From Gordius sp. MW1 (taxonomy: Eukaryota; Nematomorpha; Gordioida; Gordea; Gordiidae): a stretch of 64,000 bases of DNA. Position numbers and translations under genes: made by a program. Location: the NCBI GenBank assembly GCA_964036665.1, contig OZ038532.1, positions 1,612,001-1,676,000 on the forward strand, read 5' to 3'. Under the pieces are notes generated by a model, which saw only the letters and a list, made by a program, of their open reading frames with translations, did not search any database and was not told the DNA's origin. Below are positions 10,558-22,975 of the stretch, one piece after another. Position 1 is the first letter of the stretch. Every line of letters starts with the position of its first letter.

Positions 10558-11895
10558 ATAATAGGTTTTAATAATATTCAAAATAATATTGTAACGTTTT
10601 TTTGTTTCATACTGTAGAAGGTGGGGTCTTGGAAGACCCCGGACATCTAAATCACTCTGTATCTTAAAAACTATTTGAGAAAAACAAGCCAAATATTGCA
10701 TAGGTATTCTAGAATGAAACCACAAAAATAACTAACTTGGTTTGTACAGCATTTTTTAATGGCTTATTTAGGATGTTTTGTCATATATACTTCTTATTTA
10801 TACCTAGGCAAATGTTTTATTTAATTTTAACCCTCTGAAAATACAAAGTATAAAATAAACACAATACAGGATTTAAATAAACATTAGCAAATATATATGC
10901 CAAATGACTAAGAGATTGACAGTAATTTTGATGATGTGAAGAATGTATCAAAGGTTATCATAAACCTATTCTCAGACCTACCAAATGTTCGCATAAATTT
11001 TTATAAAAATTGGTCAAGCCATTTTGGAGGAGTTTAACTACAAACACCGTGACATGAGAATTTTTTATATTAAATAAATTTTACACACAATCTATGCTAA
11101 AGTTTATGTAAGTATATTCTAAGCTAAACATAAAATTACAAATGTTTAAATATAAAACTTGTTGGGTCCATAAAAACCTAAACTTAGACAAATGTTTTTT
11201 TTTACATTATGAAAATTGTCAGTTACCTTTAAACAACAAATTGATGTATTCAACAACACAAACTTTTTGTTCCACCCAATTAATACCTCAAAATTTTCTT
11301 ATATTGGACCTTTTGTTTAGAAATATTTTAGATTTTTAAAATATTTAATTTCCTCTATTTACTAGTAAGTTTAAGTTCAATAAGAAAATATAATAAATAA
11401 TTTTCAAAGACTAATCCTTAACAATTTCCACTTTAACAGCATGTAAGTATGTTAGGCCTTGCCAAAAGTGCATTAAATTTACAATTAAACATACAATACA
11501 ATTAAAATCAATTTAAGGTAGGCATAGTATAATTTTGATAGAAAAAATATATGTGGACCTAAATATTAGCTTCATATAAATTAAATGCCTATTATAGTGG
11601 CACCAAAATAGATTAGTTACAATGCCATTTTAAGGGGGGAGGGGACCTAAGATGTAGACATTTTTAAATTTTTGTTTGATATGAAAAAATAAAAGTTTTT
11701 ATTGATAATGTAATGAAGGGTGCTATGGAAGCAGACAATAAAAAACAGATTATAGTCACCATAATAGCATATTTTATTTTATATGTATCAGGTTATTATA
11801 AGCCATAAATCCATTTATATATAAATTTTATAAATGTAAGGTTGTTTTTGACTGCAAAAATTATAAATCAATATCAACTCTTCTAAAAACTAATC
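10558..11895. other. AT-rich intergenic stretch
   Basis: The only structure noticed is a perfect 8-bp hairpin at 10623-10640 (GGGGTCTT GG AAGACCCC). A possible minus-strand polyadenylation signal for NDUFA1 (TTTATT on the + strand) lies at 11773-11778, 118 bp past its stop. Confidence 0.4.
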
Positions 11896-12193
11896 TCAAG
11901 TAATCAAAGACTTTTTCAATTCTTGAATATCCTCTTTAGACTGCAATACTTCTAATCCATTATTTTTATTAGGATAACCATTTGTCCATCGCTCATCACG
12001 TTTAATGTAAGGTCGATTCATAAATCCATTATATTGCCGCGCATAAGGCTTAAATATTCTAAAATATTAAATTCTTTTTTTTGTTAATTACCTTATTTAT
12101 AAAAATTAGATGGACTACTGGAAATATTACCGCAGGTGCCGTTAAAAAGCCAACATAGAAAACAAAACTTGGTATTATTTCGTACCAAGCCAT
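11896..12193 (-). CDS. NDUFA1: NADH dehydrogenase 1 alpha subcomplex subunit 1 (MWFE), two exons
   Basis: This small accessory subunit of mitochondrial complex I is a single-pass inner-membrane protein needed for assembly of the membrane arm. Exon 1 (12092-12193) starts at ATG 12193 and encodes MAWYEIIPSFVFYVGF plus the rest of the hydrophobic helix. A 43-nt GT-AG intron (12049-12091) follows. Exon 2 (11896-12048) encodes NGFMNRPYIKRDERWTNG followed by NNGLEVLQ. Both exons join in phase 0 and give 84 residues. The family is normally about 70 residues, with an N-terminal M-W-[FY]-E-I-[LI]-P, one transmembrane helix, then an R-x-R-D-x-R block and a GLE near the C-terminus. All of these are present. 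The extra Ala after Met and the lysine-rich tail (KEDIQELKKSLIT) are unusual. A MITE begins 59 bp upstream of the ATG, so the promoter may lie in or beyond it. Confidence 0.87.
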
Positions 12194-12252
12194 TTCTATA
12201 TCGCTGTCAATTTATTACAAAACACTACTCGTCGCAACTTATTCGTCGCAGG

Positions 12253-12561
12253 CATAGACTAATAAAACTATAGACTGCCGAACAGCTGATTTTTACTATT
12301 AAAATCATTCAGACACCAAAATAGCTGCCATATTGTAGGAAAAATTCAACAACAGGTATATTTATACTTCTCCACAATAAAACATTGAAGAAAATAAATA
12401 AGACTAATAACTTAATTTATAAATCAAAAAAAATAAGTAGATTAGAACAATAAATTTTGCTGAATTCTATTGTTTGGTTACAATTTCCCACAATATGGCG
12501 GTTGCTATATTTGCTGTAAAATTATCAGCTATTCGGCAGTCTATGGTTTTATTAGTCTATG
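12253..12561. mobile_element. 309-bp MITE in the NDUFA1 promoter region
   Basis: The termini CATAGACTAATAAAACTATA and TATGGTTTTATTAGTCTATG are inverted copies. The similarity continues through GACTGCCGAACAGCTGAT and into the interior (GCCATATTGTAGG against CCCACAATATGGC). A perfect 8-bp duplication, GTCGCAGG, flanks it (12245-12252 and 12562-12569). This is a complete non-autonomous element with hAT- or MULE-sized TSD. Confidence 0.93.
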
Positions 12562-12569
12562 GTCGCAGG

Positions 12570-13041
12570 ATAACGTTATTACAATAAATAAGGTCTTACC
12601 CTGACCCCTCCTGGTTCAATAGAGGTTTGAAGATTTGTGGGATAGTGTCTGCTTGAAGTTCTTGGGATACAAAGTATAATAATCAATGGCTAGCAAGGGG
12701 GGAGGGCGTTACCAAAAATTGTTTTTTTATTAATTAAAAATTATCCAATGTATCAAAAAGTCGCGTAAAAGACTATGACACTTATAAATAATTTAAAAGA
12801 TTTTATATATACTATTTATTTATAAATTAAATTTTAGGCAAAAGCTTTAAACCCATTATTTTTCTTTTTCCTAATTCACTTGCCCGCTTGCCCAAAAAAG
12901 TTGATTAAGCATTTTCCCCACTACAGGGCCCTCCCATATCTGTTAGCAATTTTCTAAATTATAGGGTTAGTTCTTTTGGCAATTTAAATACTTGAATTCT
13001 TTTTCATATCTTGATAAATTTTCAGCTATTTATTCACTAAA
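12570..13041. other. Intergenic stretch with weak repeat traces
   Basis: A GGCTAGCAAGGGGGGAGGGCG word near 12690 and CCACTACAGGGCCCTCCC near 12920 may be ends of a degraded CAGTGGCGTAGC-type element. Nothing else was recognised. Confidence 0.3.
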
Positions 13042-13542
13042 TTGTGTTTCTATCTCGTCTCGGTCTCAAAAACAAAATCTCGTCTCGTCTCGGTCTAGAA
13101 AAATCTCCTTGTCTCGTCTCAACATTTTGAAAAAAAATTACATACGGAATAAAAATATCTCATGTTTTATTAAAAATATTAAATAAGTGTTTAAAAATCC
13201 AAATGGCAAACTTTTACATTTTTTTAAAACTTTAATACACAAACTTTTGAAGATTTAGCGGGACACAACATCTCATTGACAATATAAAGATATGAATTAA
13301 TTTATATAAATAACATAAAAGTGCAGACTTAAAAAGTATAAACAATTAAATTTTCAAATTACAACATTTGTATCAAATTCACTATGTCTTTCAACTATAA
13401 ATAGACTCAGAAAATTATAAGTTCACTTATAATTGACTCAGTTGCATAATTGAGCAAATTGAGACCCTTTATTAACCCTGGCTAAAGCTTCAAAGTAGAC
13501 CTTAACATATTTAAGACAAACATTTAAGTTCATTGATATTAC

Positions 13543-14632
13543 TAGTGTTGCGATCTCGTCTCGGTCTCGAAAGCAAAATCTCGTCTCGTCTCGGGTGCGA
13601 TTATTAAAATCTCGTCTCATCTCGCCCTAGAAAAATCTCGACCTCGTCTCATCTCGACGAGCTCGTGTCTCGACTTTTAAAAATAATTATACCATAAATT
13701 TTTTTCTGACTCTTATAAATTATTATATAAGATATAAATTGGTCCTAATGGAACCAATTTTTTATCTCAAACCCCCAAACACAAGCTAGATGGGTATCTT
13801 AGGAAGCATTATTAGAGGCGTTATATACTACTTGCCTCGAAGGTATAAAGTTGCTAAACAATAACTTACATTTCCTGGCTAAGGCTCAATAAAGGATAAA
13901 GTTAATAATATCATCATATTTTAACATAATGAATTTATTGAGATCTTAAATAATGACAAAAAGGCGAGAGTAAACTTTTGATATCATTATTTATAACAAG
14001 TAATTATCTGAACCTTGTAAATACAATAAAATAGGCATTTTTGTTGGAAGAAGATAAAATTTTTGAGATCTTACGTTTATTGCACATATATAACAATATA
14101 AAATTTTCTTTAAAGCACAATTTACACTTCCCCATTTTATTTGATTTATCCTTGGATACCGTGAAATGTTTGAGCAGCTTGCTCTTTTTTGTGCTGGATG
14201 ATGAACTTGTTGCGCAAACTCATTATAGGTCTAAATAATTTTATATTATATAAGCTATACAAATAAGTAACAAATACCTAATTAATTTCTCAAATACCCT
14301 AAGGGCTACTAGCACTGTGTTGTCTTTTAAGATTATATTACAAATTTGAAATTTGCGCGAAGCGGATAAAGTTAGGTGCGTACGTAATTTACTATCAAAT
14401 GTTTCAAAATCATATTAATTTGCATTTACCCTAAATTTAAATCTCATATAATAGAAATTCTTAATTAGCTAAATTAAGATTAAATAGATAAAAATTAAAG
14501 TCGAGATCTCGCCGATAAAATCTCGTCTCGAGGTTAAATTTCTCGTCTCGATCTCGACTCAATTTTTCAAAATCTCGTCTGTCTCGGTTTTTCGAGACGA
14601 GATCGAGATTTTTCGGTTTTTCCGCATCACTA
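13543..14632. mobile_element. Nested non-autonomous MULE, 1090 bp, with 8-bp TSD
   Basis: It begins TAGTGTTGCGATCTCGTCTC and ends CCGCATCACTA, with CGAGACGAG-rich subterminal blocks on both sides. The flanks are a perfect 8-bp repeat, GATATTAC (13535-13542 and 14633-14640). No transposase remains. It shares its ends with the surrounding element, so one family member jumped into another. Confidence 0.92.
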
Positions 14633-15234
14633 GATATTACCATCATCAATTATAGCCCATAGTGTTTATTGCATGTTTACTATAGCGTTATATACCACAA
14701 AGTGCGAGTGACTTTTAATGATAATATTGTTATTTACAGAATTGATAACTAATTGCGCATATTAAAACGATGTAAATACAACAATAAAATAGCATTATTA
14801 TAAGATTAAGAACATAAGGTTCTAAACTTTGAATTAAAGTGCACGTATTTTAATTTATGACAAAAATCATTATAATCAAATTTATAGTTCAAATAATTAC
14901 CTTCTAACTAACTTTGCCATTAAATAGTTATTTTTCAAATACAGTATAGGTTCGTGTATCTATTTATATTGCACAGTTATAAAAATTATAGTAAATTAAC
15001 CCAGCTTATAATGTGATAAGTAATGCATATGGGTATATTATTAGTTGAAGCATAAAAACCTTTATAAAACTCATGATTTAAGAATTAATCTATTACGGTG
15101 TCATTAATTACTCTATTGTACTTTTGAAATCGTTAGGCGGGTGCTTAAGAATCTCGAGTAATCTTAACTTAACTTCAAACTTACCATTATTGAACAATGA
15201 AGGCTGATTTGGCTTTTGAGGGTATGCCCCTCTT

Positions 15235-16145
15235 TCAAAGGCACACACTTAGCTTCTTTGGTTGGTATGCAAAGTTTAACTCCATTGTTAAAGTGTTAAA
15301 TAAGAAAATAAAATCTTCTTCTTTTTCATTAACACATAGAGACATTCCCAAAATATGGAAATGCCTATCATAGTCAGTTGTGTCAATTATTAATAATGGG
15401 TAACCCTGCCACGTTATTTTGTATGTTGCATCGGCATGCAATATATCTGAAAATTTACTGTTTAATAAAAGCCTTAAACTAGCAGATTATAAATAACAAA
15501 TACCTTTTTGTTGACATGAAAAATTTGAAATTGAAATCTTCATATGACACCATGTACGATACAATGTAGAATTCATCATCGTCAGACGGTATTTGAGAAC
15601 GATCAATTAGCCACTGCTTCAACTCTCCTAAACTAATCGTTGACACAGCATGTTTATTTCTTCTCAATGAATTTATAGTATTTCTTAGCTTAGCCAATGA
15701 AATATTATAATTTATTTTGTTGAGATTATGCATAATAGATTTAGGCTTGAGGCCTAAATCAAACAGTTTTTTTTTATCTCATCTTTAATTTCATTATTTA
15801 TTTTAAGCTTGTTAGTATTTTCGGTATGAGTATGAGATTAAGTTGCTGTGTATACAATAGCTATATATATTCGAGTTGCACATTGTGGCCCTCTACACTT
15901 AACTTTGTTGCACCTTAAAAATTATTATATAAGTCCTAATATTATACCTTTAATACACTTTTGTACCCTCTTCACTGTTGTTTTTAAACCATAGCCCCCA
16001 GCCATCCTCGAATTATTTTTTTGCTTCTTCAGCCTTTTCATAAGTGGCAACCTTTTCCCAAATGATATTAGTACTTCTACGTTTGATTTGATAATTTGTC
16101 CTTAACAACTTCTTCACTATCAGATTCATAAGGATAAAAGTCTGA
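15235..16145 (-). pseudogene. MULE-type transposase, disrupted
   Basis: Reading leftwards, 16145-15868 encodes an N-terminal zinc-finger-like region. It reads RSTNIIWEKVATYEKAEEA, then EDGWGLWFKNN, then after a GT..AG-like gap CNKVKCRGPQCATRI. The region 15733-15479 encodes SLGELKQWLIDRSQIP and VSYEDFNFKFFMSTKR. The region 15441-15235 begins the catalytic core with LHADATYKITWQGYPLLI, where the Asp of ADATYK is the first DDE residue, followed by NEKEEDFIFLFN. The rest of the catalytic domain is not found. Frames shift between blocks and stops occur, so it is inactive. The assignment rests on these MULE motifs. Confidence 0.8.
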
Positions 16146-17039
16146 TAACCTGAGAATGTAGGTTCCATGTTCACCAAGTTAAATTTGAAAGTAGCGCCAA
16201 AGGGAAGTATAGTTTTAGGGAAAAAAGCTTTTTGCTATTAATATATTAAAAAAATCAACTTTTAAGGAGACCACTGGTAATCCACGCCCTACTATGTAGG
16301 CTTCTCTAACTTAGTTTGCGAGTTCAAGACTCGCTTATACCTATATATTATTTTGAAAGTAATTTTAAATAACTGTGCAAAAATCATATTTAATGAACAG
16401 TATCGTAATAAATAACTGAACAAATGAAATTAATACTGTACAAAAAATATTTATTGAATATTATTTTTTTACTGAGCATTTAATTATTTTACTGTGTATT
16501 TGATTATATTACTGTGCATTTGATTATTTTACTGTGCATTTGAATTTTCAACTGTGCGAAAATTTAATTAATTACTGGGCACATTAATTTGTTCTCTATT
16601 TAATAATGCTAAGGATACAAATATGTTATAAATATATTATAAAATTATTCACATTAAAGATTAACCAAACTTAGGTATGAATGACAAATTTTAAATTTTT
16701 TGCAAAAATATATAATATTTACTACATTAGTAATTTTTTTAATATTAAATATATTCCATATATATTAATTTACACTGAATATATCTTAAATGTAAATCAT
16801 GCAAATTAAAATACACAATAATTAACTAAAATCTAACTATCAATAAAAGTCGAGATCTCACCGAAAAAATCTCGTATTTTTTCGTCTCGATCTCAACTCC
16901 ATATTTCAAATACCGAGATTTTTCTCGGTTTTTCCGCATCACTATTTTCAACCAGCTCGCTTGCAGGCTACCAACGTAAATTTAACCACCCCTCTAAAAA
17001 CCAGTAACTTTGTTTTTATTTAAAACGATGAATCTCAAA

Positions 17040-17376
17040 AAGGTTTATACACGGTCAATGGACCCTTCAAGATGCTTGAGAGGTACCTTAGATATTATAT
17101 AATCGAGAAGAATGGAGAGGCTGAGACCGTTTTAATTAAACCAGCTTATTTGGATTCAGCCTCATGCGTTAGCCCATCATCATTGGCTGCGTCACTAGAG
17201 GGTAAGATGAAGCCGCTTAGGTCGACAGGCTTAAATTGTCGACTTGGTGTATAATTCGGACGTTAATTCAAAATAATCCCCTTACAAATTAAGTATAGTA
17301 AAGGAGGTCGAAGAGTACAATGGCCAAAAAAGTTATCCGAGTTTTTCTAACACTCCGTGGTTAGGAGAGGGAGTAA
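17040..17376 (+). pseudogene. Ty3/Gypsy polyprotein C-terminus
   Basis: The frame reads GPFKMLERYLRYYIIEKNG and ETVLIKPAYLDSA, matching the end of Gypsy (CsRn1-like) Pol, where the chromo-like tail has a GP..V..R....y.idvnG.......RLKPAyl pattern. In a later frame it ends WLGEGVMW and TAA, like the usual GGGVLW terminus, and a TGTGGTAAAC LTR-like start overlaps the stop. Only this last piece of the element is present, and it is frameshifted. Confidence 0.62.
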
Positions 17377-17660
17377 TGTGGTAAACATGTTTTGTTTATA
17401 CATATATATACTCGTTGTTATTTTAATAGTATTTTCCGTGTACACGGTGTCGCTCCGCGATATCGTTTTTACCGCTTTTCATATATTTCTTTTTCCAATC
17501 TACCATAAACAAAGCACCTTCACTACGGTATTTCAACAGCACACGATGCATCTGAGCACGCAATCGCATTCACTCTATCGCATATAATTCGGCATATAAT
17601 TAGCTATAAATTTCTGGATCACTTTTGTCCCAGAAATCAATAATCACCGAATTATAAGCC
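17377..17660 (+). repeat. Probable 3' LTR fragment of the Gypsy element
   Basis: The sequence after the Pol stop begins TGTGGTAAACATG, as expected for an LTR directly following Pol. It continues for about 280 bp before AT-rich DNA resumes. No second LTR copy is in the window, so the end is a guess. Confidence 0.4.
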
Positions 17661-17862
17661 TATTTTTTTTTAAATAAAAGATTTACAAATTTATCTTTGA
17701 ATATAGAACTGAATTTAGATGGCGCTTAATAATTAGTCTCACTAAATTAGTGTTTTTTTTAACATTCAAATATTTTGGTTATTCTATCCTAAGCTAACGC
17801 TATAGAAGGGAGTTTTTTATTATATGCTTAATTTTAAAATTATATAAAGAGTATGATATTAA

Positions 17863-20800
17863 TCTATATATATAAAAATGTAACTCTATTTTCTTTGTCC
17901 TCTAATAACTCCTAAAGTTCTCGACCCATTGCCACCAAATTTGGCCATATCATTGCCGTAGCATCCTAGATGGTCTAAAAAATATTTTATCGACCTATAT
18001 AAGACGGTCAAGTTTTTTTTTTATACGTTTTGACACTTAATAAAGACGATACAGGATACTGTAAAATGCAACAATGTAAGACGTCATATGACGTTATCTG
18101 TAAAATGCAACAATGTAAATAATCTTTCATATATAAAATTAATTTAGTTCATTGACAATAAACCTCCTAAAGACATCGATAGTTTAATATATGCAGAAAT
18201 CTACTTTTATACCTAAATGCGTCGCAAGAGATCAACGATAGGGCGTCGTACACGAACTGCAAATAGAAAGCATCAAGTACGTACTGAGACTTGATGAGTG
18301 CCCACTGCTTTCGCACTCGCATTCTTCTGCTTCAATAATAGAGGCCTCTCAACCAACTGAACAAGCCAATCTCCAAAATTCAGCGAGTTTGCTTGAGCCA
18401 CCTACACCTAATCAACAATTACGATTCAGCCGCGTTGCATTTTCATGCGACTCTTCTCATATTGAAAGTTTGCGTCGCCATGTTCTAATTGGCGCTATGA
18501 ACGTTGTATGTCCTTACTGCAATGCTCTAAAATTTGCTGGAGAAACGAACGGCATGTGTTGCGCGTCCGGGAAAAATTAAACTACCGAAACTTGGAGAAC
18601 CCCCAGAGCCATTAAAATCTCTGCTTGCTGGTTATCCTGCTGATCTAAAGATTTTTTATCTAACATGAGGAAATACAACTCCTGATTCCAAATGACGTCG
18701 TTTGGTGCAGATATTATTACAACTCACTTCATGCCAACCTTTAAAGTAAAAGGCATTTACCACAAAGCGGGGTCCCTCCTTCCAATACCAGATAGGCAAC
18801 ATAAGTTCTTACAAATGTATTTTGTCGGGGATAATGAGATTAAATTAAATGCACGCCTTGGAATTTCTACTGGTGTAAAAAGTTCTATCGTTTTACAATT
18901 TCAGGCGCTTCTTCATGCTAAAAACAATTAGTGCGTTTGTTCAAAACCTCCCTCGACATGATGCCATCAGATACACACAGGATAGTTATTAGTGCTGACA
19001 AAACTCCCGCGGGATAACATGTGAGAAGATTCAAGGCTCCTTAAACGAAGTCGCAATTGTTATTGTTGGGGATCAATATCAATCACGAGATATTGTACTG
19101 CTTAGTAGAAACGCTACTTTGACACACGTTGCGGACACTCATCGATGCTATGACACCCTTTGGGATGGTGCTGACTCACTGGCGATCGACAAACTTAAAA
19201 TGCAGCGTTATCAACTATTATTCATACAGATTAATGACTCGAGAACACGAAGAAAATCATATTTTAAAATGCCGTCAATTGTTTCATCAATACATCGTAG
19301 ATATGTATGCCAAAATTGATCGAAACGTCTGCTCTACATCCGTTAAATCAGACCAAACTTCGCTCAGAAGAATATGTTCATTTGCGAGATACAGTTCTTA
19401 ACGACGCTAATACAAATAACGTTGTGAGACTAACCATTTTGCCCTCAACATACACCGGAAGTCCGCGTTATATACATGAATACGCCCAAGATTCAATCGC
19501 GTATGTTAGTAACTACGGTCGTCCGAACTTATTCAGTACATTTACATGCAATCCTGCATGGCCAGTGGTACAAGAACTCTTACTTCATGGCCAATCGCCA
19601 GTCGATAGGCATGACATCACAGCACGTGTTTTCCGACAGAAACTTAGATCATGATAAATCTCATACTAAGCATGAGGTATTCGGCCTTGTGCGTTGCTGG
19701 ATGTACTCTGTGGAATGGCAAAAGAGAGGTTTATCGCATGTCCATATACTCACTCATATGGCTATATACTAAGATCACACCCAACGAAATCGACTCAATA
19801 ATATGTGCTAAAATACCTGATCCCGAACTGGATAAGGACTTATACAAAATTGTTATTAAAAATATGATACACGGCCCTTGCGGAACGTTCATTCCAAAAT
19901 CGCCATGCATGATAGACGGTAAATGCTCAAAGCGATATCCTCGAGTCTTGGTTTGCAACACAATTACAGGAAGTGATGGATATCCTTTGTACAAAAGAAG
20001 ATCAACAGAGGATGGTGGACACGTGTCAACCAGATAGATATTCGCTGGGTTGTTTCATATCCTCCTCTGCTACTAAAATTATACAGATCACACATTAACG
20101 TTGAATATTGTAACTCTGTTAAATCTATTAATTACATTTGTAAGTATGTTAACAAAGGCAGTGATATGGCAGTTTTTACCGTTTAACCAGATAGAACTGC
20201 GAATATAGCGAACCTTCACGCTGATGAAATCGCACAGTATCAGGCTGGAATAAGCAGCAACGAAGCCATATGGCGTATTTTATCCTTTCCTCTTCATGAA
20301 CGTAGTCCAGCTGTGGTTCACTTAGCAGTACATCTATAAAATGGGCAACGCATGTATTTTACAAATTCAAATGTAAAACAAATAGCATTCCCCAGCTACA
20401 ACGTTAACAGCTTTCTTCAAGCTATGTGACCTTGATAATTTTGCTCAAACATTTCTATATTCCGAAGTGCCTATGTATTACACGTGGAATTCGCGCACCA
20501 GATCTTTTGAACGTCGTAAACGCGGAAAGCCAGTCCCCAGACGGCCTGACATATACCAAGCTAATGTGATAAGCCTATACACTGTTCACCCTAAGAAGAT
20601 GAATGTTTCTTTCTTCGCATGCTTTTAGTTAAAGTTCACGGTCCAACGTGTTTCCAGCAGTTAAAAGTGGTCAACGGCGTTGCACACCACTTTCCTCAGT
20701 GCATGCCAAGCTATGCATTTATTAGAGCACGATAATCATTAGGATGAATGCATTAGGGACGCGTGCCATACTTCACATCCTAAATAAATTCGTGCATTGT

Positions 20801-21698
20801 TTGCTATTATATTAACCTCCTGCTCTCTGTCATGTCCTACCCAGTTATGGAATAAATATAAAGCTTATATGGCAGAGGATATCATTCATCGGAATAGTCA
20901 TGCACATTGTAATATTCCGTTGGATCAAATGCTATTCCACTATAACGAAACTTTAATCATTCTTGAAGATTTATGCTTAAAAATAGGAAACAAGGCTTTG
21001 AATCAATTGGGTATGCCTGTACCAACTAGATCTGCTGCTGATACATTTGATGTAGACCAACATCGTGAACAAAATTACAACCAAAGTGATCTTGTCTTAT
21101 GTGCGATTTAATGTTCCAAAGCTAACGACGCAACAAAAAGTCGTTTACGATAAGATTTTGCTTGCTGTTAATAAAAAGTATGGAGAAGTCTTCTTCGATG
21201 CTCCTGGAGGTACTGGTAAAACTTTTCTACTGACATTGCTCCTGGCAACTATTCGTTCTCAAAATAATGTAGCCGTGGCTCTAGCGTCTTTGAGAATAGC
21301 TGCTACATCGTTACCCGGTGGAAAACTGCTCAATTAAAATTGCCTTTAAACGTTCATTATAGTAAAACTCCAATGTGCAACATTTCCAGAACATCTGGAA
21401 TGGGTAAAGTATTGGGAACCGGTCAAAGGAGCACAGAAATAGGAACGAAACTCGTCATGATTGCTCAGGATAAATTTAACATATTGTCTTAGCACAAAAT
21501 ATTTTATATTAACATGTCCTAGTGAAATCATAACAAGTAAATATATGGGTTAGGGTAAGTGTTAGGGTTAGGGTTTGGGTTATAATAACAAAGTGTGCTC
21601 CTTTCCTGATGAGCTCTGATGAGCTCCTTTGACCCCCACTCAAAGTATTACAGAAGTGCAAACTTATCGTGTGGGATGAATGCACAATGGCTCATAAG
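17863..21698 (+). mobile_element. Helitron, decayed; 5' terminus visible
   Basis: The sequence TCTATATATATAAAAATG at 17863 follows an A, which is the typical Helitron 5' start (TC, inserted after A). The RepHel protein follows (18217 onward). The helicase end is cut by a MITE at 21699 and no CTRR hairpin terminus was identified beyond it. Confidence 0.78.
18217..21698 (+). pseudogene. Helitron RepHel protein, many frameshifts
   Basis: RepHel joins an HUH-type Rep nuclease to a PIF1-like helicase for rolling-circle transposition. Visible in order: the start MRRKRSTIGRRTRTANRKH (18217); a Helitron_like_N segment with AYVSNYGRPNLFSTFTCNP near 19500; SVEWQKRGLSHVHIL near 19706, which is the region of the HUH motif (here HVH); SPCMIDGKCSKRYP near 19900; LWNKYKAYMAEDIIHR near 20840; and helicase Walker A FFDAPGGTGKTFL near 21195. 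The Walker B-like IVWDECTMAHK near 21670 is the last block. At least eight frame changes or stops occur, so the copy is inactive. Confidence 0.88.
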
Positions 21699-21809
21699 CA
21701 TGGGCGTAGCCAAGGGGGTTGCCACTCCCCCACCCCCCCCCCCCGTCCCCCTAATTGAACTTTATACGTTTCGCCCCCCCCCCTAATCCAAAACCTGGCT
21801 AAGCCCATG
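21699..21809. mobile_element. Small inverted-repeat element inside the Helitron
   Basis: CATGGGCGTAGCCAAGG at the left and CCTGGCTAAGCCCATG at the right form the ends of a roughly 111-bp element with a C-rich core. It interrupts the helicase frame right after the DECTMAHK motif. The ends belong to the GGCGTAGCC family seen at 52688 and 56127. Confidence 0.7.
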
Positions 21810-22716
21810 GTTGACATATAATATAAATACATGAAATACAAAAGACAAAATGCGTCAAATAAGAATTAAACATTTAATATTTAAGTTATTACTAAATATA
21901 AGTCATTTTTACGACGCCTTTAAAAATAATGAGAAGGCACAACTAGGCGTAGGCTGGATATATAAAGCATTTAGATTCACTTCTGTTTTTCGTGCTGCTT
22001 CTTTACGTTAAATAAAATGACTTGTTGCGATTTTTAAAAGTGATGTTTTTCCATATGACCAAATTCATGAGGTGCTTTTAACTTGAAAAAATATCAAGAA
22101 GTAAATTTTTTTTTGTATTTTATATTAATTATTGTATGTGTAAATGAATATCTTCATTAAAAAATCTCTTTTATTGACTCATACAATTTATTTTCAAATT
22201 TAATGTATGTGTGTTTTTTTATCAACTTAGAAATGTGTAAAATTCCATTTGTCAACTGTCCTTAATTTAGGATAAATACTGACCATAATTTTTTATTGAA
22301 AATATTGAATGATATAAATTTAATTAATGCGATTAGTTTAAAATACTACTAATATAAAATATAAAGGGCGTCAAATAAATAGCTCATTTTATTTTACAAG
22401 AGTCCAGGAATTCAAGATATATTTTTAATTTAATTTTGCGATTAAAATTGCTATTGATTGTAAAAATGCCGGGAATATTTAGAAGAGGGGGATCTGTTAA
22501 CTGTCATTAATTTAAAATAAATATTTATAAAACAATAATTGTTTTGACTCGGTAGGGGTAAAGGTAGTGATGGGAAGAACCTAGGTGTGGAACCAAGTTC
22601 ATAGCAAACCTTTTCTCAACAAAAGAGGGAATATCAAAATACTAAATTTATTGTTATTTAAGTTATATTACGTTATTTTATACATAAGACTTAAATTAGT
22701 TTAGGTTATAATATAA
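21810..22716. other. AT-rich stretch, nothing recognised
   Basis: No continuation of the Helitron, no coding frame and no repeat end were recognised here. Confidence 0.4.
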
Positions 22717-22975
22717 TAATTAGTAGTGCTGTAAATATTTTTAAAGAAATCCAACGCGTTCACGTTCGTTTTCAAAAAAAGGAATGCGCTCACGTTCATG
22801 AACGCGTTCACACTTTTATTAATTTAATATAAATAAATGTCTTATATTTTTAACACAATATATTCGCCATGATAAAAAATAATTGTTTTATTTTGATAAT
22901 ATAATTATAAATATAATCTAATAGAGCGATTATGAATATTTTTTGTTTAAAAAATTTCTTATTTATTTATATTAA

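Larger units (their letters stand above)
13042..16944 (-). mobile_element. MULE transposon (Mutator-like) with a nested second copy
   Basis: The left end has TCTCGTCTCGGTCTC repeats from 13050. The right end (16848-16944) has GTCGAGATCTCACCG and closes with TTTTTCCGCATCACTA. The same pair of ends bounds the nested element 13543-14632. The body holds a broken MULE transposase on the minus strand (15235-16145). No matching target duplication was found at the outer ends, so the boundaries are approximate. Confidence 0.65.

Noticed and set aside
10623-10640. GGGGTCTTGGAAGACCCC hairpin considered as a terminator or riboswitch
   Set aside because: There is no gene context, and intrinsic terminators of this kind are bacterial. 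It was kept only as a note in the intergenic entry.
13042-16944. Matching TTTTCAGC (13019) and TTTTCAAC (16945) considered as the TSD of the outer MULE
   Set aside because: The left word lies about 17 bp outside the apparent terminus and has one mismatch, so it may be chance.
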